Below, one piece after another: positions 1 through 12,440 of a DNA stretch of 64,000 nt. This DNA comes from Climacteris rufus (lineage: Eukaryota > Chordata > Aves > Passeriformes > Climacteridae): positions 265,033 through 329,032 of the forward strand of contig VZRZ01002225.1 of assembly GCA_013398175.1 (NCBI GenBank), given 5' to 3'. The position numbers and the translations under genes are program-made. The stretch's first letter is position 1, and every line of letters starts with the position of its first letter. The notes beneath the pieces are model-generated. The model was not told the DNA's origin. It saw nothing but the letters and a program-made list of their open reading frames with translations, and searched no databases.

Positions 1-100
1 TGTGCCAGGGCCTCACCACTCTCACAGTAAAGAACTTTTTCCTAATATCTAATCTAAACCTACCCTCTTTCAGTTTGAAGCCATTCCCCCTTGTCCAGGA
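1..100 (-). mobile_element. CR1 LINE fragment, near the 3' end, cut by the window edge
   Basis: The plus strand reads as the antisense of a typical avian CR1 3' region: GTGCCAGGGCCTCACCACTC, then CAGTAAAGAA, CCTAATATCTAATCTAAACC, and finally CCATTCCCCCTTGTCC. The element therefore lies on the minus strand. Similarity stops at about position 100, where unrelated sequence begins. This would be the 5' truncation point normal for CR1 copies. The 3' terminus lies to the left, outside the window. The few mismatches to the remembered consensus suggest a moderately young copy. Confidence 0.9.
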
Positions 101-465
101 GACAAGGAGCTGGGATCAGTCACATCATAGTGGAAACCTATGGAGCAGAGGAGGGTGGGGACATGTAGACTGGGATCTTCAACAAAACGTGCCACCAGTG
201 AACGCCTTAACAGTGAGAACAGGCTGAGGACCATAAACAAAGATTAGATATATGAGACAGGGAAAACACTTGTAAGATGAGTCAAGTGAGAGTTGGGAGA
301 AATGTGCCAAAGCATCCACCCCAGAGCACTGGCATATTTCAACCTTGGACTAAGACACACAGCCCTCCTATGGCCAGAGGCAGCCAGAAACCCAATCTCT
401 CTAAAGTACTGGTTCACCTGAATAATGAAAATCTTAGGGGGAAAAAGAAAAAAAAAGGTTGCAAA

Positions 466-467
<2 letters not shown>

Positions 468-496
<29 letters not shown>

Positions 497-521
497 CAAC
501 AACAAAAAAAACCCACAAAAA
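468..521 (+). repeat. A/C-only tract with (AAAAC)n core
   Basis: Only A and C occur across about 54 bases. Five or so AAAAC units are followed by three CAA units, a run of A, and ACCCACAAAA. It looks like a degenerate simple repeat rather than a transposon tail, since no element is recognisable to its left. Confidence 0.85.
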
Positions 522-3500
522 GATCTTTAACTCAAAAGTCCAATTTTACTTCACTCTTTCTTCTATAGCACAGCATGGAGCTTAATGAAGTGGCCACAAA
601 GTATTTCAGTGCAGGGTGAAATACTCTCATTTGGCAGACAGAATGGGTGCTGCCTACAAATGCTTTTGAATGAGCAGCTGCATTTTCTCCAGTATATATA
701 GCACTAACATGTCTTAACTCCAAGCTATGGAAATTCTCCTGTCTGTTCCTTTATTTTCTGTGAGCTTTTAACATTCATCACCACAGTATCTGAAAGTTTC
801 AGAAATCTTTATTTGAATAAAACTTCCTTAAGGAAGAGGGAGCTAAGACAAAGAATGTCAGGTCAAATCTATCTACCAATTTGAAAGGTACAGTGTGAGA
901 AATCCAAGGCCTATTTCTGAGAATTTTTCTTATTATAGAATTCTTTTCATATTCAAAAGACTACTCATTTATCTCTGGAAGCATTTAGTACATAAGTCAA
1001 GGAGTCAAGCAGTCATACAAACAGGAACTCATAAGAATCTGGATTTTAAAGAAATTGCCTAGTACTGCACAGAAAGTCAACACTCTAGGGCATCATTCAT
1101 CTATCTAAACCCTTGAAATTTTTCCTTCTGCAATCTCCTGACTCATTCTCTAAACATATTCTGGCACCCTCAAGAATGCGATCTAAGAAAATGCTGCTTC
1201 CCTCAGTGCAGAGCACAAATTTACATTCAGCACAGGTTTGTTCTCTGCAATGACGGGATCAAGGAAACTATAGGAAAAGAAATATGCAGAGATGCGTAGG
1301 AGATGTATGTTACTTTAAGGGTTTAGGACACAAGGTGAACCTGAAGGGGATAATGGGATGTAGGCTAGTTAAGCTCATGCAGGCTACCATAATTTTAGCC
1401 TTCTTATTTCTGAAAGCTCAATAAATCCTTTTACAATGTTTTTCAGTGGGGTTTTGTGAGGTATACAGTCAGAAAAGTGAGACCTGCCTTCACTTCTGTT
1501 TCAAGTTTCATGAATATTTAAAAGATGCAGCAAGTGAAATCATCTAGTGTGAACGAGCTCAGAAACTGTGTCTCGTTAAAGTATAATCAAAAATCATTTT
1601 AGGTTCAGATTTATTTATTTTTTTCAGTTATGCAAGACAAGTTCCATTTACCTGATTCAGTCGAAACATTAGTCTCTAACAGAAAGAACAAAGCAACCCT
1701 TCAGTCATAAGTTTGGGTACCCACATGCTGTATTAATGAAGGGAAAAATAAAGGTTAAACACCCCTCCTAGTTTCTAAATGCATTCTTCATTTAAGACCA
1801 ATATTGCTTTGCTAACAATCTATTCTCCTGGGACCTCCTTCTTTAACCTAACAATTTGCAACCTTGAGCTTTCAATAGTGTTCTTCCAGATGGGTTTTTC
1901 TGACATGCACTCTTGTTTAGTTATGGGTGCTTATAGGCAAATTACTTCATTTTGGAGGAAAGAAAAAAGTGAGAAACAGCATTCCAATGCAGCCTGGATA
2001 AGAATGAACACTTGCACTTTAGGCTGCCGCTTTATCAGATGTCTAATGTAGGATGATGTCTATGCTCAGGTCAGAGGACAGAAGGAATGACCATTTGAAG
2101 TCCAATTGTTACAGTAGCATGTATCTGGGTTTGCATATACTGTAAAAACAAGACAGGTCTCAAAATCAATTTGCTTTTTAAACCCTCAGACAAGTGACTT
2201 TAGCCCCCTCCTTCAAAGAGTTAATTTTTTTCTCTTTTCCTCTAGCAAACGAGTTTCTAAGGCTGAGTATTTACATATTCTGAGTTCCAAGAAGGAAAGC
2301 TGCAAAACATCAAAATAACTAATTACAAAGAGGATCTTTCTAGTGAAATATAAAACCTTCCTGCAGCAGCCCTACTGCTTGCAGTAGCTCTAGTGACCTG
2401 GTCAACATGAAAAAAATACACTTTATTGAAATATTAACATTTTTATATCCCATGTAAGATTTTTTTAAAGTTTTTTTTTAGCCATAAAAAGCTCTTGGAG
2501 TTGAGTTCAAATCAGCTGTTACTTTGTACTGCGTTTCAAAGACTAATTGTATATACCACTGCACATTTAGCTAAAAACATATGCTTACTATGAGCATGTT
2601 TCAGAAAAAAACAGGCTTCTTGGAAAGCACAGAGATCTTTGGCTACATACGATCTTCTGGTCAGAATTATCTATGCCCAAAAATTTAAATTGTATTAAAA
2701 AATTAAGGCGCCTTTTTTTTTCCCCCGCTCACTCTTCTCACTCCAAAACAAGATAGTTCAAACAAACACCTTATACTTTTGCTGGCTGACTCAAGACTAA
2801 AATCCCTCCGGAGTTGCTTGAGCCCTCAGCTTTCCTGTGACATCATGGGGTGGTAGAACCGTTGTGTTCAGATCTACAGACACTGTCAGATATCAAAAAC
2901 TAAGAGGAAGACAAAACTTTTCAGTTTTGAAAAAAACAGGTCAATTGAAGGTGAGGCAAGGCAGTGGAGAGCCCAGGCAGAACCCTGTCCTGTCCATCCC
3001 TTCTCTGCTCCCACTTGGGCCAAATTCTAGCAAGAAGCAGAGACTGGGAACAGTGAATGAACGGCTCACCTTCCATTACAATGTGTTTTAAACCAGCTTT
3101 CTTTCCACTCTGAACAGCTTGAAGTAGTAAAAATTAATTAAGCAGTAACTTTTGACTGCTGCCAAGGGCAGGGTGGTGGCAAACAAGTCACATCTGGGTC
3201 ACCACAGTAAGCCTGCACATTTTAGTGCAAGTTGCAGTAAATTCTACACTGTGAAAAACCTGCTCACTGCTTAGGAGAGCCTACCCAGAATTATTTCCTT
3301 ATGTTGGGGCAATGACAAGACTATGTAAGAGGTACAAAGGTCTTGACTCATGATAATTATAAATTCATTGGAGAAACATGGAATTCCTAAAGGTAGGACA
3401 ATCTGTCCATGCCACGTTGAAGCCACGTTGCATTTTATTCTCCTGCATCGGACCCAAACGCCAGGCTGCAGTAGGTAGGTGAGCACTGCAGAGCTGCCGC

Positions 3501-4707
3501 TGCAGCCCTGTTTCACAGACCGCTTTAAGGTTTTCTCAATGAATTGCCTTGTACTGGTGGGGGGAAAAAAAGACCCACAAAAACCCCAGAAAAGAATCTG
3601 AAGCAGCTGACAGCACATCAGTACCTCTCCTGTGTGGAGAGATCGGACTTTCCAAAGTCAACATTTTTCTTCCCTCTCTGGTTTGAGGGGGGAGGGTGGA
3701 ATTCATCAAAAGTTTACAAACCAAACTAAGATAAAGCTGAATGTTTTTTACTTTCATCTGTACAGTGACAAATACAGACTGCAAGAAGTCCTTAATTTCT
3801 TCTGTCCAGGACTGAAGTTGGTTGAGAGTGAGATTTAAAAGGCACCACTTCCACATTTTTTTCATTACATCACTTCATATGACTGTACAAGCAGAGGAAC
3901 CTACATGATGCAAGCTAAACCTCTTTGGAGAGGAAGGCTGTTTCTTTTGGATTTACTTACAAGTTTCAGAGGCCAATGGCACAGTTGAAATTCAAGTATT
4001 TGAAAACCCAAACATGGCATTTTCTTCATCAAATGCTCTATCTAGCAACAGTCCCCCAAGGAAGATTCTTCCCATCTCTCATTTTCAATTTTTCATTCCT
4101 CTCTCCTTTCCCCCAACTCCACAAAAGAACAGGAGGAGCCTCCTCCCCTCCCTTCCCTCTTTTTTTGCAGGCAGTGATTGGGAAATCAGAACCTGAAGCA
4201 GCTTCCCAGCCTGTTCTAAACATGTGGGCAGGCTGTTCACTTCTCCAGCTCTCTCGCTGGCTCCTTTCCATAATGAGCTCAGAAAACACAGAGCCATCCC
4301 CAAATATTACAAGCACCAGACTGTTCTGCTTCTGCAGACTCCATCAGTGAAAATGATGAGGCAAGACAGGAAAATATCCCTCCTTCCCCTACCTTTAATT
4401 TATAATTGACCTCTTTGATCCTCTCTCTGGAAGGGTCTGAACTTTTCCTTGAGGTAGGCCAGCCTACTGACAGGAAAAACAAAAACTCAATATTCACTTC
4501 AAGAAGTGTCAGGCGTAAAAGAATTAAGTCGCTGAGAGAAAAGTGAAGGGGAAACTTGGGAGTGGCAAAACTACCAAAAAAACTTACCCTGAAAGAGGAC
4601 AAACCCATGACAATGTTGTCTTTCTTGCAAGGAAGCAAACATATCTGCAAATTTCTAGGTTACTCAAGTAGAGCTTTTAAAAATTATTTGCTAGGGAAGT
4701 AAGTATT

Positions 4708-4728
4708 AAAAAAAAAAAAAAGAAAAAA
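4708..4728 (+). repeat. Poly(A) tract
   Basis: A run of A is broken once by G. No upstream retroposon was recognised, so it is called a simple repeat. Confidence 0.9.
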
Positions 4729-4860
4729 GAACTCCCACAGCAGTATGATATTTTTAAATTATTAAATGTAGTTTGCAAGTTTTTTTCAAAAGAAACATCA
4801 TCAAGGATCCATGAGAAAAAAGCCTGGGAGTATATAATGGCACCTGAGACACAAATAGCT

Positions 4861-4880
4861 AAAAAAAAAAAAAAAAAAAA
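4861..4880 (+). repeat. Poly(A) tract, 20 A
   Basis: This is an uninterrupted run of 20 A, 130 bases downstream of another A tract at 4708. No retroposon body was recognised next to it. Confidence 0.92.
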
Positions 4881-5449
4881 GGTATTGTTCCTAGCTTCAC
4901 AGAGCCTAAGAAACTCTATACATTAGTGTAATCCTTTTTATCTGTGTTATTGCAACTACAAACTTTCTGCAGAGACACAGAGCTGCTCCCTTGCCATGTT
5001 GGCCTTTCAGAGAATACTTTTTCAGCACTGCAAAAAGGTGCAGTCAGCAAGGGGCTAGCTAGGTACAAATTTGGGGTTGCCCAGCACAACTATGAAGGCC
5101 GGAGGAGAAGCTGGCACATCACTGCCCCAGATCAACACTGTGGACATGCACTCCCAAAGGAACAAACATCACAGGATTTGGCCACAGACTGAAGCCAAAG
5201 CCCAAACCTGCCCCATTCACACTTCTACTGTCTCACTTGCTGCAAAATTTTATATTCCATGAATGCAAAGAAAACACCTGAACTCCAATGCTAGGGAAGA
5301 AGTCATTAAACTTAGAAGGCCCATGGTTCTTTAAGAAACCAGTACAATTAAAATATTATGGGTAAATCTTAGTTTGGAATAAAAACTGAGATTTGGATTA
5401 AAATCAGGTTAGAAAACTGATTGAGAACCCACTTAAACACATAAATTTT

Positions 5450-5787
5450 TGAATCATTAATAATTTAGGTTGAAAAGGACTTCTCAAGGTCACCTAGTCC
5501 AAGTGCCTGCTCAAAGCAGGTTAACTGAGGGAGTTGGCTGACATGAGCTTTCCATCCCCAGGATGAATGTGCCACAGCCTCTCTGTGCACTGTTCTGGTG
5601 TTTAACTAGCCTTGTTGTGAAAAGTTCTCCTACTAATCTCACTTTGTCTTGCTCTGCTGATTGACCCTAGATGTTACAATATGCATCTTCCAGAAAAACC
5701 TGGCTCTGCCTATGATCCCTTTTTAGGTAGGCTGGAGAGAGGAAAGAGATCACAGCCAGCTCCTCAGCCTCTCCTCTCAGCCTTGGT
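5450..5787 (-). mobile_element. Old, diverged CR1 LINE fragment including the 3' end
   Basis: The left edge is an eroded antisense CR1 terminus (AATCATTAATAATTTAGGTT, then GAAAAGGACTTCTCAAGGTC). It continues with CACCTAGTCCAAGTGCCTGC, GATGAATGTGCCACAGCCTC and TGTGAAAAGTTCTCCTACTAA. The right part (about 5695-5787) still follows the CR1 order, with a GGCTCTGCC-like block, TTTTAGGTA, and then GATCACAGCC…CTCAGCCTCTCCTCTC. Divergence is clearly higher than in the copies at 1 or 51008. The right boundary is approximate. Confidence 0.75.
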
Positions 5788-6999
5788 GATGGGAAGTCAC
5801 ACACAGCAAGTCACAGGAAGTCTTGGGATGCCTGGAGGGAAGGGAAAGATCCTTTCCACCGTCTGGCCAGCTCCACTCTCACAAGGGCAGTGGGTTCCTG
5901 GTGAGCCCCCAGGGCTGGCCGGTGCAAGGGTGACTCAGGGTCTGGCCTGACTCCTTGCTGACTCATTTCCCTGGAACCTTTGGAGTTAATCAGTCAAGGG
6001 TGCTAATGGACTGCTGAAAAGGGTAAGATTCTGCTTTTGCCTTCATATCATGATTCACAGCATTCTGCCTACTGCTAATAGCAGAGTGCTTTGACTGAGC
6101 ACACCAAAACTGATTGATGCCACACTTGAGACAACTGTCAAAATTAATTTTATAGAAAAAAACCCAAACAAGGTGTCAGTATCTAACTTAGTAATGTCAC
6201 CTACACAATAAAACAGACTTTGCATGGAACAATATGTAGCTGTAAGGCTGACAGCTGTCTAATGGACATTGGACTAAAGCCATAGTCTTCTGAAAATCTA
6301 TCCTTTCAAATCAAAGACTTTCTTAGTGCTCCAAAGCAAAAGATAACCAGCACTCCAAAATAAATCTTCTTCTCTGACTCCCAATATGCAACAAAACAAG
6401 AAGACCACAGCAACTGCTGATCAAACCAAACACCTGGTTTCCGGCACGCCGCCCTCAGCCCTGCACTGAATCACAGCTTTGGACCTGTCGCACCATGAAT
6501 CAGGAGGAAATACTTTAATTTGAAAAGCAAATGTAATTACACTAAAGAAAGAAGGCAAGTATTCAATCTGCTGGCACCACAGCTCCATCTACCTTCCCAG
6601 CTTCCAGAGCAGCACAGCTGGCAGAGCAAACTGTGATGGGTTTGTGCTCCCAGGTGTTTCCTCCAAGAATGGAGCCACGTGGCTTCAGTGGCACCCGGGC
6701 AAGAGTCTGCCTGTACTCTGCTGAGAACATGTGGCCAAGGCTTCTGCATCTCCCCAAAAATGCCTCTCTTACAGCAAGTACACTAAAGCATTATCTTAAT
6801 TGTTTAAGTCTTCCCCTCTGGCATGCCAAAAATCTTCTGAGGTTCTGCCAAGAATATTTAACTAAGTTGTCCCTTAGAAAGGCGGTAAAGGGGAAAAAAC
6901 AATCAAATAGGGTTAAAAAGATGGTGTTTCCTTTTTCCTTCTGATAATTACACAGAATATATCTCAGGAAAAAGGTCTCCATGTACGAAGAAAACTGCT

Positions 7000-7024
7000 G
7001 GTTTTTTGGTTGTTTGGGGGTTTT
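7000..7024. repeat. G/T-only tract
   Basis: Twenty-five bases consist only of G and T (GG, T6, GG, TTG, TTT, G5, TTTT). It is the complement-strand counterpart of the A/C-only tracts found elsewhere in the window. Confidence 0.8.
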
Positions 7025-10000
7025 CATAGCAAAGGCTTCAGGCCACAGCCTAGTACCGCTGTCTTTTTCCATACAGTGCCACCCACAGAGACTTGATGAA
7101 GATACAGTACAGGTGATGTTTCCTTTGCATATGTCATGTTATTATTCTAGGCATTTTCCACTGATGAAATCTAATCCAGCTTCACTTCAACTAGTTTTCT
7201 ACTGCCACATTACCTGATATCAGCTATGAGCAATACATGTTTCAAATTCCACCTACCAACAGAAATTAAAAAACGTGTTTGTCTGGAACTCTCCCTTACA
7301 GAGTCCATGTGATTATCCATGGCTTTCTTGGTATGGACAATATTCCAAGCTACAGTGAGATACAGACCATTTAACAGTCAATAAAATCATTGGCCAGTCA
7401 ACAACTAGAAGACTATAAAAAGTTAAAATGATCTTTTGGAGACAGATACAAGCCACTTTTCTCAGGCCTCAATGCAAAGGAAAGACAAATGCAGTTTCTT
7501 TTAATGTAATGTCAAACCCATGTAAAAAAGCAGCTTAAATTAATCTGCTTTTCTTTATAATAAAATGAAATGGGAGCTCTCTGACACTTTTGAGTCTCAG
7601 TTGAAGGAAAAATGAGGAACAGTTGAGGGGTGGCAACTTCGTAAACTGGTATTGCTGAAATCATTAATTGAAACCTACATCAGGTTATATTAAGAACCCC
7701 AAAAAATTATTAAAGCCTTTTTTGTCATGCCACTGCAGTTTTTAAAGACAATACACTACACCACAATGTTACACACACTGTTTTGAAACAGGTATTGGGT
7801 TTTTTTAAAAATGTATCACGTGCTTCCCAAGACCCTGGAAACAACATGGGCAATGTAGTATATACTTCCTACTTCAAGCAAAGCACAGAGATCACCAGTG
7901 ATATGGCCATTCAGAACTTTATTCTACTGTGAGTCTAAATACCAACAGATCCACATAATATTTCTTGCAGAAAGATTCAACAGGCAAACAGTTGTCCCAT
8001 AACTAAATAACCTGTTGCACATATTTAATATGCAGTGACACACACACGTATCTGACAGGCAGCAGTAAGGAATCACTGTTTTCCAGTATTGGCATGTCCA
8101 AGTACAGCAAGTCTTCTAAATGAAATAAGGATTTTCTAAAAGTCTAGCCTATAAAGGAGAAAGAAACACTACAATATTAGTAACTTTTAAATCTGACTAG
8201 GTGACATTTTAATCCAGGTCTGTGGTGCAAACAAACCGGAGTATCAAAGATTTGTTGGATGAATAACTTGTTTTGCATCAAAAGAAAATAAAGAAGCATT
8301 TCAATAGAACAGCCTACCAGGATTTTACTGATCTTACTGCACATTGATCCTAGATGATTGGAGGGCTCTGTCTACAATACACATTTATGGACAAGCACAT
8401 ACAGACTAGCAGAGGTTTAGGAACAGAAAAGCACTCATATCTATATATGGCTCTGTTATACGGCACTGCAAATAACTACAAATACAATAAAATATATGAA
8501 AGGACTCACATGGTGAGCAAAATAAAAGCACAGACAGACTGGAACATTTCCCACTAAAACAGAATTCATTCCTGAGGTATTCACTTCAATGGAAATGTGC
8601 TTTTGCTCTTACTGAATTTAATAAGGAGATCTGCCAGTTATTACAAACGCAGAAGAAACAGTTATCCTGGAAGACTGAGCCAGTCAAGAACATTAAATCC
8701 TACAAGTCTCAAAAGGTTTGTCACTTTTAATAAAAGGCTCAGACACTGTATTGGTAATTGAATCAATCCATAGTAACTATTACATTGCACATAAAAGAAT
8801 GCAGACCCTCAGCTCACATCTATCAGGTCAAATCTAACCCAGGCCAACAGGCAGCCAAAACCATTATCTCTCTGATAATTGTTTGGCAGCTTCTGCATAA
8901 CAAGTTAGGCAAGTCTACACCACGGAATGACAACACTGTGCAGGGCTGAGGAGCCAGCTCAGGTGTGGGAAGCTGCCTTGCCACGTCAGTGTGGTGCAGT
9001 GTCCAGGCTAATTGTGGCTGCTTGGGGCACAGGCCTGCTGCTTCCAAGCCCACAGCTGGACTCCCACAGAGCTCTTCCCTGTCTAGACACACCAGCCCAT
9101 CCAGAGGCAACCCTGCCTGCCAGCCCTACACAGTTCAGGACAGGAAGGTGTCCAGATCAGTGAAAGCCATTGCTGCACTCCCGCTGGCAGGAAATGGGAA
9201 CCCTGACCTGAGCTGAGAGGTGCTGAGACACACAATACTTCCAAAAAATGCTCTCTTCCCAAAAGGCATAGGACAAAGGGATGAAAACACAGCAGCTGTA
9301 CAAACTTGTTCCAGCTTCCCTGGTCTCACAGCAAGCAGCTCTGTGCTGCTCTCTCTGTGACGGGAAGATTTTCTGAGGAACACTTACAACAGGCCTACTA
9401 ATTTCCATGCTGAAAATTTAAAGGAATGTCATCGTTCCACTTTCCTCTGTAAAAGGCAAAACAGTTGGTGATACTGCGGGTACACAGGAGTGCCTCAGGC
9501 ACCTTCAATTTATCTATCCATTGTGACACCCACGTGAGAAAAATAACCTTGTCAGAAGCTAAACTGGTAGGAAACCGAACCCTGTGGTATGTAGCTGGTA
9601 GCAGAGTCCTGGTCATACTGTGCTCTGACCATTACATCCTGAATTTGAAAGCAAAAGAGAAGTTTTATTTCTTGTCTCTCTTGGTACAGCAAATGTGATC
9701 GTGAATACAGCACTGACCATTTCTACCAGTGAGCCCCAGAAACTGCAGAAGTGCAGAACATCTGCTCACTCTGCTGAGCTGTAAAGCAACAGACGACAAC
9801 CTTATGCCTCAGTGCTTTGTGGCACTTTTCTTAATAACAAGGATCAAGTAGATACTCACAGAAAAAGCACATATTTATGTCATTAAAAAAAACTTACATC
9901 TGATGCTCTCTAAAACCAGAAAAACCCCCAACACCATTCCAAAGGAGGAGTATAGCAAGCCAAATATTAATGATGTCTCCTGGGCATTTCTAAATTAAAG

Positions 10001-10395
10001 CCTAAAAATCAATACATATTGAAGCCACAAAGTAAAGATTGCTTTCTATACAGACTTTTAAATCATAGCACACATTTACATTTTTCTGAGGTACTGAGCT
10101 ATTATTTTAAACACATACTTATGGTTTCTAATCTCAGTGAAATGATTCACCTTTGCATTTGCAGTTTCACAATTCCAGCTAAATGGAAATGCACATATAG
10201 CCAATGGTCATTGTGACAGAAATAAAGCAGCAAATGAGGTGAAGAAAAAAAAGGGAGAAAGAAGTAAGGATCCAGTGGAAGCTTGGGAAGGACAAGTGTT
10301 TCAGTAATTTTAATCAGAAATGTTAGTTATAGTCTCATCTCCTGGTATTCCTTCAGTATTTTTCTCCCTGTTTCTTGCAGCCAAACAGCTGCTCC

Positions 10396-10421
10396 TAAAA
10401 CTTAACCTTAAAACTTAACCT
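10396..10421 (+). repeat. 13-bp perfect tandem duplication
   Basis: The unit TAAAACTTAACCT occurs twice head to tail with no mismatch. It is probably a replication-slippage duplication. Confidence 0.9.
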
Positions 10422-11224
10422 TTTCAGGTTTTCTGAAAGGTTTGCATCCCTCTTCCCAATTTCTGCAAAAAGTGGATCCTATGTCCTCCATCAAATTCTA
10501 ATTAAAATGAAAAGGTTCATCTCTGTACTTCTTAACTGTTACAGTAAACTTCAGCCTAAAGCAAACTTCAACAGGGTCCAACTAGAAATCATTTGCATTG
10601 ATGTGATAAAAAAGAAAGACAAAATAAAGTAGATTAAGGAATTTGATGAGCTGCATATGTATATATGAGTGTATTCTTCTCAAATTAGCTTTGATCTGGA
10701 GAATGAAATCCCAGTATAAAGAATTTTAGACTTTGGCCATCAAAACATCTATGTATATAATTATTGAAGGAGACCAAAATAAGTTCCCAATTGCAGGTAA
10801 ATGTAGAAGTGGAAAGCAGCAAGTCCATTTCAAGCACAAGGCTGGCACCATTCTTCTCTCAACCACCCTTCCCTGCCACATATGTTTCTCTAGAAAAACT
10901 TAAGATCCATTTATGAACCGAAAAGAGAAAAAGCAAACTACAAACTCTCATCTGGAATCACATTTGGTGCTCACGCTTGCCAAAAGTTGTGCTTTTATAC
11001 TGGGGGTCAGTGCGTGGTCACTGCTGAATCAAATCAAGACTGGAAGCAATCTCTAAATTACCTTGGGCCATAGCCCTGCCTTGAGTCAGGATCACTCAGG
11101 GTGGTGCGATTCCTGACAGACACCCCATTACCCGTGTCTGACAGCACTGCTTCCAGTGCCAGTGCCACTAATCCTGTTCTCCACTAGTGTATGCAACAGA
11201 TGATTATTTGTCCCTTGTAAGAGC

Positions 11225-12440
11225 CTTTGAAAGAGTCATGTTATTCCTCCAGCTTTTTTGACTCGCCTCAAATTCTGCCAGTCTTTCTTCAGAGGTCATG
11301 CTTTCTTTATCTCCAGTCATTTTCAGAACTTTCCTCTGGACTTGGGTCCACATCCTTACCAGGAAGGATGTGGACCATGGGGCACAAAATCAGAAATAGC
11401 CCAATCTGAAGCCAAAGAATTTCAGAGCAAAGTAGAAAGGTTATGTGATTGGTCTTGCTCACACAATAGGTTATTTTAGGTATTCATTATGACACTAACT
11501 TCTTTTTCACAACCACATAATGCCATTTTTCCAGAATAAAAACCCCATATCTTTTTCTAAATAGCTGCTCCAAGCATGGTGTTTTCCATCCTCAGGATTG
11601 CCTGGCTAGAGTAATCTGCATTTATCAAACTGAGCTGAAGTTCTTTTTCCACACTGAAACTGCAACTTGTTCAGATCAATTTTGGAATTTAAAACTGTTC
11701 TCTGTCTTAGCTCCTTGGGTCTTCATATTTGGTGAACATTCCCTGAGGTCCATCATCCAGCTTGCTAGTGAAAATACTAAGCAACAAAATGAGCTGTTAT
11801 TTTCTTCCTTTTGTTCTTCTGGATGCTTAAACATACTCTGGCTACTTTCCTTCAGTGTTTTTTTAAGAACTGAACATTTGAAACTTCCTCTCTTATCTAC
11901 CTCCCCCTCTTCAAATATAGATTTTAACACTAATCTATAGGTCTGTCTCACATGTGCTCTCAAATATGGGAGCTAGCAGCTCCCAGATGTTAGCCAGCAA
12001 ATCTTTGAATGTCGTAACATGGAATTCATCCATCCTGAAACATCTGACTGTTCTCTAACCTTCCTCATATAATGCTGTGGTCACATTAATTGTAGCAGGC
12101 ACCTTCCACACAAGTGACCTTTTCCACAATGACAGCTGCTCGACAGCCATGAGTAAATTTTCAAAACATTGGTCTTTCATTCCATGAAGAAGTGGTTTGA
12201 CTCTTTAGCCTTCCTCTGAGCACTTACAAATGATGGCTCCCTTTGATTTTATGTATCTTGCAAGTCTCCTCTTAGCTTTTGGCTCAGCCTTTCCTGTTTT
12301 GTCCATGGGTAATTCTAGTGCGTTTCCTCACTCGTCCTTAGCTGCTAGACTTAGTTGGGAAAGATTGAAGCTTTGGAATTATCCATGTTCCTATTTTTCT
12401 CCATATATCACTGATGACTGTTCTTCCTACAGCACCTACT
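11225..12440 (-). mobile_element. Ancient, decayed LINE (CR1/L3-like) with reverse-transcriptase remnant
   Basis: Read on the minus strand, the order of blocks fits an ancient amniote CR1-like LINE. The RT N-terminal part is near 12021 (antisense GGAATTCATCC, then CTGTTCTCTAACCTTC). The region just upstream of the RT palm motif is at about 11720-11790, where the decayed frame reads like TSKLDDGPQGMFTKYED; in related elements this is followed by a [FY]ADD-type catalytic motif, which is not intact here. A 3' block at 11225-11345 has sense GTCCAGAGGAAAGTTCTGAA, then AAAGCATGACCTCTGAAGAA. The copy is full of stops, and spacing between landmarks is shorter than expected, implying internal deletions. 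It is inactive. Family and outer edges are from memory of consensus and are approximate. Confidence 0.62.
11345..11376. repeat. Perfect 13-bp inverted repeat with 6-base loop
   Basis: The left arm GGTCCACATCCTT (11345-11357) and the right arm AAGGATGTGGACC (11364-11376) are exact reverse complements around the loop ACCAGG. It lies inside the ancient LINE remnant, where the remembered consensus has the left arm but not an equally good right arm. That suggests the hairpin arose after insertion. It is not recognised as a microRNA: the arms are too short for a usual precursor. Confidence 0.9.

Larger units (their letters stand above)
101..5449. other. Unique DNA, no gene supported
   Basis: This AT-rich stretch holds simple tracts (468-521, 4708-4728, 4861-4880) and many short open frames on both strands. 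The longest frame is 3925-4350 (+, 141 codons), overlapped on the opposite strand by frames at 4038-4316 and 4279-4650, as expected of chance frames in pyrimidine-rich DNA. A very strong splice-acceptor-like tract ends at 4170. I see no recognisable protein, RNA gene or repeat family in the rest. Confidence 0.6.
5788..11224. other. Unique DNA, no gene supported
   Basis: This is mixed-composition DNA. A GC-richer patch at about 5790-5990 carries two TGACTCA-type (AP-1/MAF-like) sites at 5931 and 5959. Another patch at about 8925-9230 has overlapping open frames on both strands (8823-9110 minus, 8927-9163 and 8965-9216 plus), which argues against any one of them being coding. The longest frame is 6633-6944 (+, 103 codons), with no recognised similarity. 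Small repeats are listed separately. Confidence 0.6.

Noticed and set aside
2044..2092. Possible C/D-box snoRNA (GATGATG near 2052, CTCAGG following)
   Set aside because: The C-like and D-like boxes are too close together and there is no terminal stem.
4708..4880. Poly(A) tracts as tails of processed pseudogenes
   Set aside because: No retrocopied coding sequence or target-site duplication is visible upstream. Such retrocopies are rare in birds because CR1 does not mobilise polyadenylated mRNA efficiently.
11345..11376. Hairpin as a microRNA precursor
   Set aside because: The stem is only 13 base pairs with a 6-base loop, much shorter than a normal precursor, and the flanks do not pair further.
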